Positions 62,852 through 64,000 of a stretch of DNA of 64,000 bases are shown here, piece after piece. Within the stretch, counting starts at the first letter, position 1. Each line of letters starts with the position of its first letter. The notes beneath the pieces are model-generated. The model was not told where the DNA came from, made no database searches, and saw nothing but the letters and a program-made list of their open reading frames with translations. The position numbers and the translations under genes are program-made. The DNA lies in NCBI RefSeq assembly GCF_014203605.1, contig NZ_JACHJJ010000006.1, positions 124,001 to 188,000 of the forward strand. Direction: 5' to 3'. The stretch is from Thiemannella venezuelensis (GTDB lineage Bacteria > Actinomycetota > Actinomycetes > Streptosporangiales > Streptosporangiaceae).

Positions 62852-64000
62852 ATGGCCGCTCCGCGCGCGCGCCGGATCAACGTCCCGCTGCGGCACGTCG
62901 CCGCTGGGTGCGGGATGCTGCTGTTCGCGCTGCTCGGCAACGTCACCTACATCCAGGCGTTCGACGCCGGCCGGCTGAAGGAGAACCCGCACAACCAGCG
63001 GCCGCTGATCGCCCGCTTCGACCGGCCCCGGGGTGAGATCCTGCTGCGCGACGGCACCGTCGTGGCGACCGTCGCGCCGGCCGGCCGGGAGACGGGCGGC
63101 CGGTTCAGGCACCGGCGGGTCTACCCGGAGGGACCGCTCTACGCGCCGGTCACCGGGCACCTGTCGCGCTACGGCGCCACCGGGCTGGAGCGGGCCGAGG
63201 ACGCGGCGCTCGCGGGAACCGACCCCCGGATCAGGGTCCGCTCGGTCATGAACGGCGCCGCGGCGGGGGCCGCGCTCGAACTCACCGTCGAGGCGCGGGC
63301 GCAGCGCGCCGCCTACGAGGGGCTGCGCGCCACCGGCCGGCCCGGGGCCGCCGTCGCGATCGACCCGGCCACCGGCGCGATCCTGGCGATGGCGTCCTTC
63401 CCCTCCTACGACCCGAACCTCTACACGACCTTCGACGTCGGCGCCCTCGACCGGGCCGACGCGCGGTTGCAGGCCGACCCCGCCGGACCGCTGCTCAACC
63501 GGGCGATCCAGCGGAACTACCCGCCCGGCTCCACCTTCAAGATCATCACCGGGGCCGCCGCACTCGCCTCCGGCGACTACAAGCCCGCCGGAAGCGTCAG
63601 CGCGCCCGCCGCCTTCCTCCTCCCGGGCACCTCGATCCACCTGCGCAACGCCCGGGGATCGTCCTGCGGCAACGGCGACCCGCCGCTGGTCTACGCCTTC
63701 AAGGCGTCCTGCAACACCCCGTTCGCGAAGATCGGGGTCGAGCTCGGCCAGGACACGCTGCGCGAGCAGGCCGAGGCGTTCGGGTTCAACGACGGCGGCC
63801 TGGCCGTGCCGATGCCGGTGGCCGAGAGCGTCTACCCCGAGGGAATGGACGCGGCGCAGACCGCGATGTCGGCGCTCGGCCAGTTCGACGACCGGGCTAC
63901 ACCGCTCATGCTCGCGATGATCTCGGCCGCGGTCGCCAACGACGGCTCGCTCATGCGTCCCCATCTGGTGCGGGAGGTCCGCCTCGGCGACGGCACGGTG
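62852..64000 (+). CDS. Penicillin-binding protein (PbpA-like transpeptidase), 5' part
   Basis: The first 383 residues of a class-B-type PBP; the gene runs off the right edge. An N-terminal membrane anchor (VAAGCGMLLFALLGNVTYIQAF) is followed by a short dimerisation region (RPLIARFDRPRGEILLRDG) and the transpeptidase domain with the active-site STFK (PPGSTFKII, about residue 228) and SCN (KASCNTPFAKIG). The KTG motif would lie outside. It cross-links peptidoglycan and resembles mycobacterial PbpA/FtsI-like enzymes. GGAGGGGGG precedes the ATG. Confidence 0.93.
   Translation, partial: MAAPRARRINVPLRHVAAGCGMLLFALLGNVTYIQAFDAGRLKENPHNQRPLIARFDRPRGEILLRDGTVVATVAPAGRETGGRFRHRRVYPEGPLYAPVTGHLSRYGATGLERAEDAALAGTDPRIRVRSVMNGAAAGAALELTVEARAQRAAYEGLRATGRPGAAVAIDPATGAILAMASFPSYDPNLYTTFDVGALDRADARLQADPAGPLLNRAIQRNYPPGSTFKIITGAAALASGDYKPAGSVSAPAAFLLPGTSIHLRNARGSSCGNGDPPLVYAFKASCNTPFAKIGVELGQDTLREQAEAFGFNDGGLAVPMPVAESVYPEGMDAAQTAMSALGQFDDRATPLMLAMISAAVANDGSLMRPHLVREVRLGDGTV

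Overview
The window is chromosomal DNA from a high-GC actinomycete. The gene order from ndgR-leuCD through ddl, thiL, thiD, rpmB, recG, coaD, rpmF, rnc, mutM and smc to ftsY matches what I recall of the Streptomyces chromosome. The protein sequences, the F420 gene cofC, the frequent GTG/TTG starts and the many convergent GC-rich terminators fit the Streptosporangiales (Streptosporangium/Nonomuraea-like) or a close relative. The genus is an inference; no 16S rRNA is present.

Layout. 1-4600: the 5' part of an M3 peptidase gene, a tRNA-Gln/tRNA-Glu/tRNA-Glu cluster, a thioredoxin-like gene behind a strong dyad operator, a large acidic protein of unknown function, and the IclR-type regulator NdgR. 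4567-7220: leuC, leuD, a small conserved gene and an HU gene. 7300-10030: a small OB-like gene, a TetR regulator and the 14-TM efflux pump it very probably controls through an array of GAAC-N3-GTTC operators. 9975-34120: the conserved housekeeping block: cofC (F420), a PlsC-like acyltransferase, gpsA, a trans-sulfuration-family protein that has lost its PLP lysine, ddl, a DUF3515 lipoprotein, a stand-alone Lrp ligand domain, thiL, a mosaic membrane protein with tetrapeptide repeats, thiD, rpmB, a FakA-like kinase, recG, rsmD, coaD, DUF177, rpmF, rnc, mutM, acylphosphatase, a coiled-coil protein, an esterase, smc and ftsY.

After ftsY the conserved order stops (ffh would be expected nearby). 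34160-38400: a 14-bp minisatellite and then a divergent iron-siderophore ABC uptake system under two tandem iron boxes. 38450-45360: a Cds1-like cysteine desulfhydrase divergent from a SigR-like ECF sigma factor with no RsrA beside it, a MEDS/HATPase regulator, a DMT transporter divergent from its XRE-cupin regulator, a polysaccharide deacetylase, DUF2461 and a secreted Cu/Zn superoxide dismutase. 45586-51640: typA, a hydrolase and the pta-ackA pair. 51887-57510: a more accessory stretch with an aldehyde dehydrogenase, a secreted coiled-coil/M15-like protein, DUF4240, an ATPase-nuclease (DUF234) with its own AT-rich promoter, and a DUF4440/SnoaL-like protein. 57672-64000: a GT39-like membrane glycosyltransferase, a GH1 beta-glucosidase divergent from a TetR regulator, an aldo/keto reductase divergent from a MerR regulator with matched operators, and the 5' part of a penicillin-binding protein.

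Most notable signals: the lysine-less PLP-fold protein between gpsA and ddl; three divergent regulator-target pairs whose operators can be read directly (TetR/MFS, XRE/DMT, MerR/AKR); the SigR-like sigma factor without a neighbouring anti-sigma gene; the short-tailed HU at the leuD-linked position; and a 12-unit tetrapeptide repeat in a membrane protein. I saw no CRISPR array, IS element, phage gene or rRNA.
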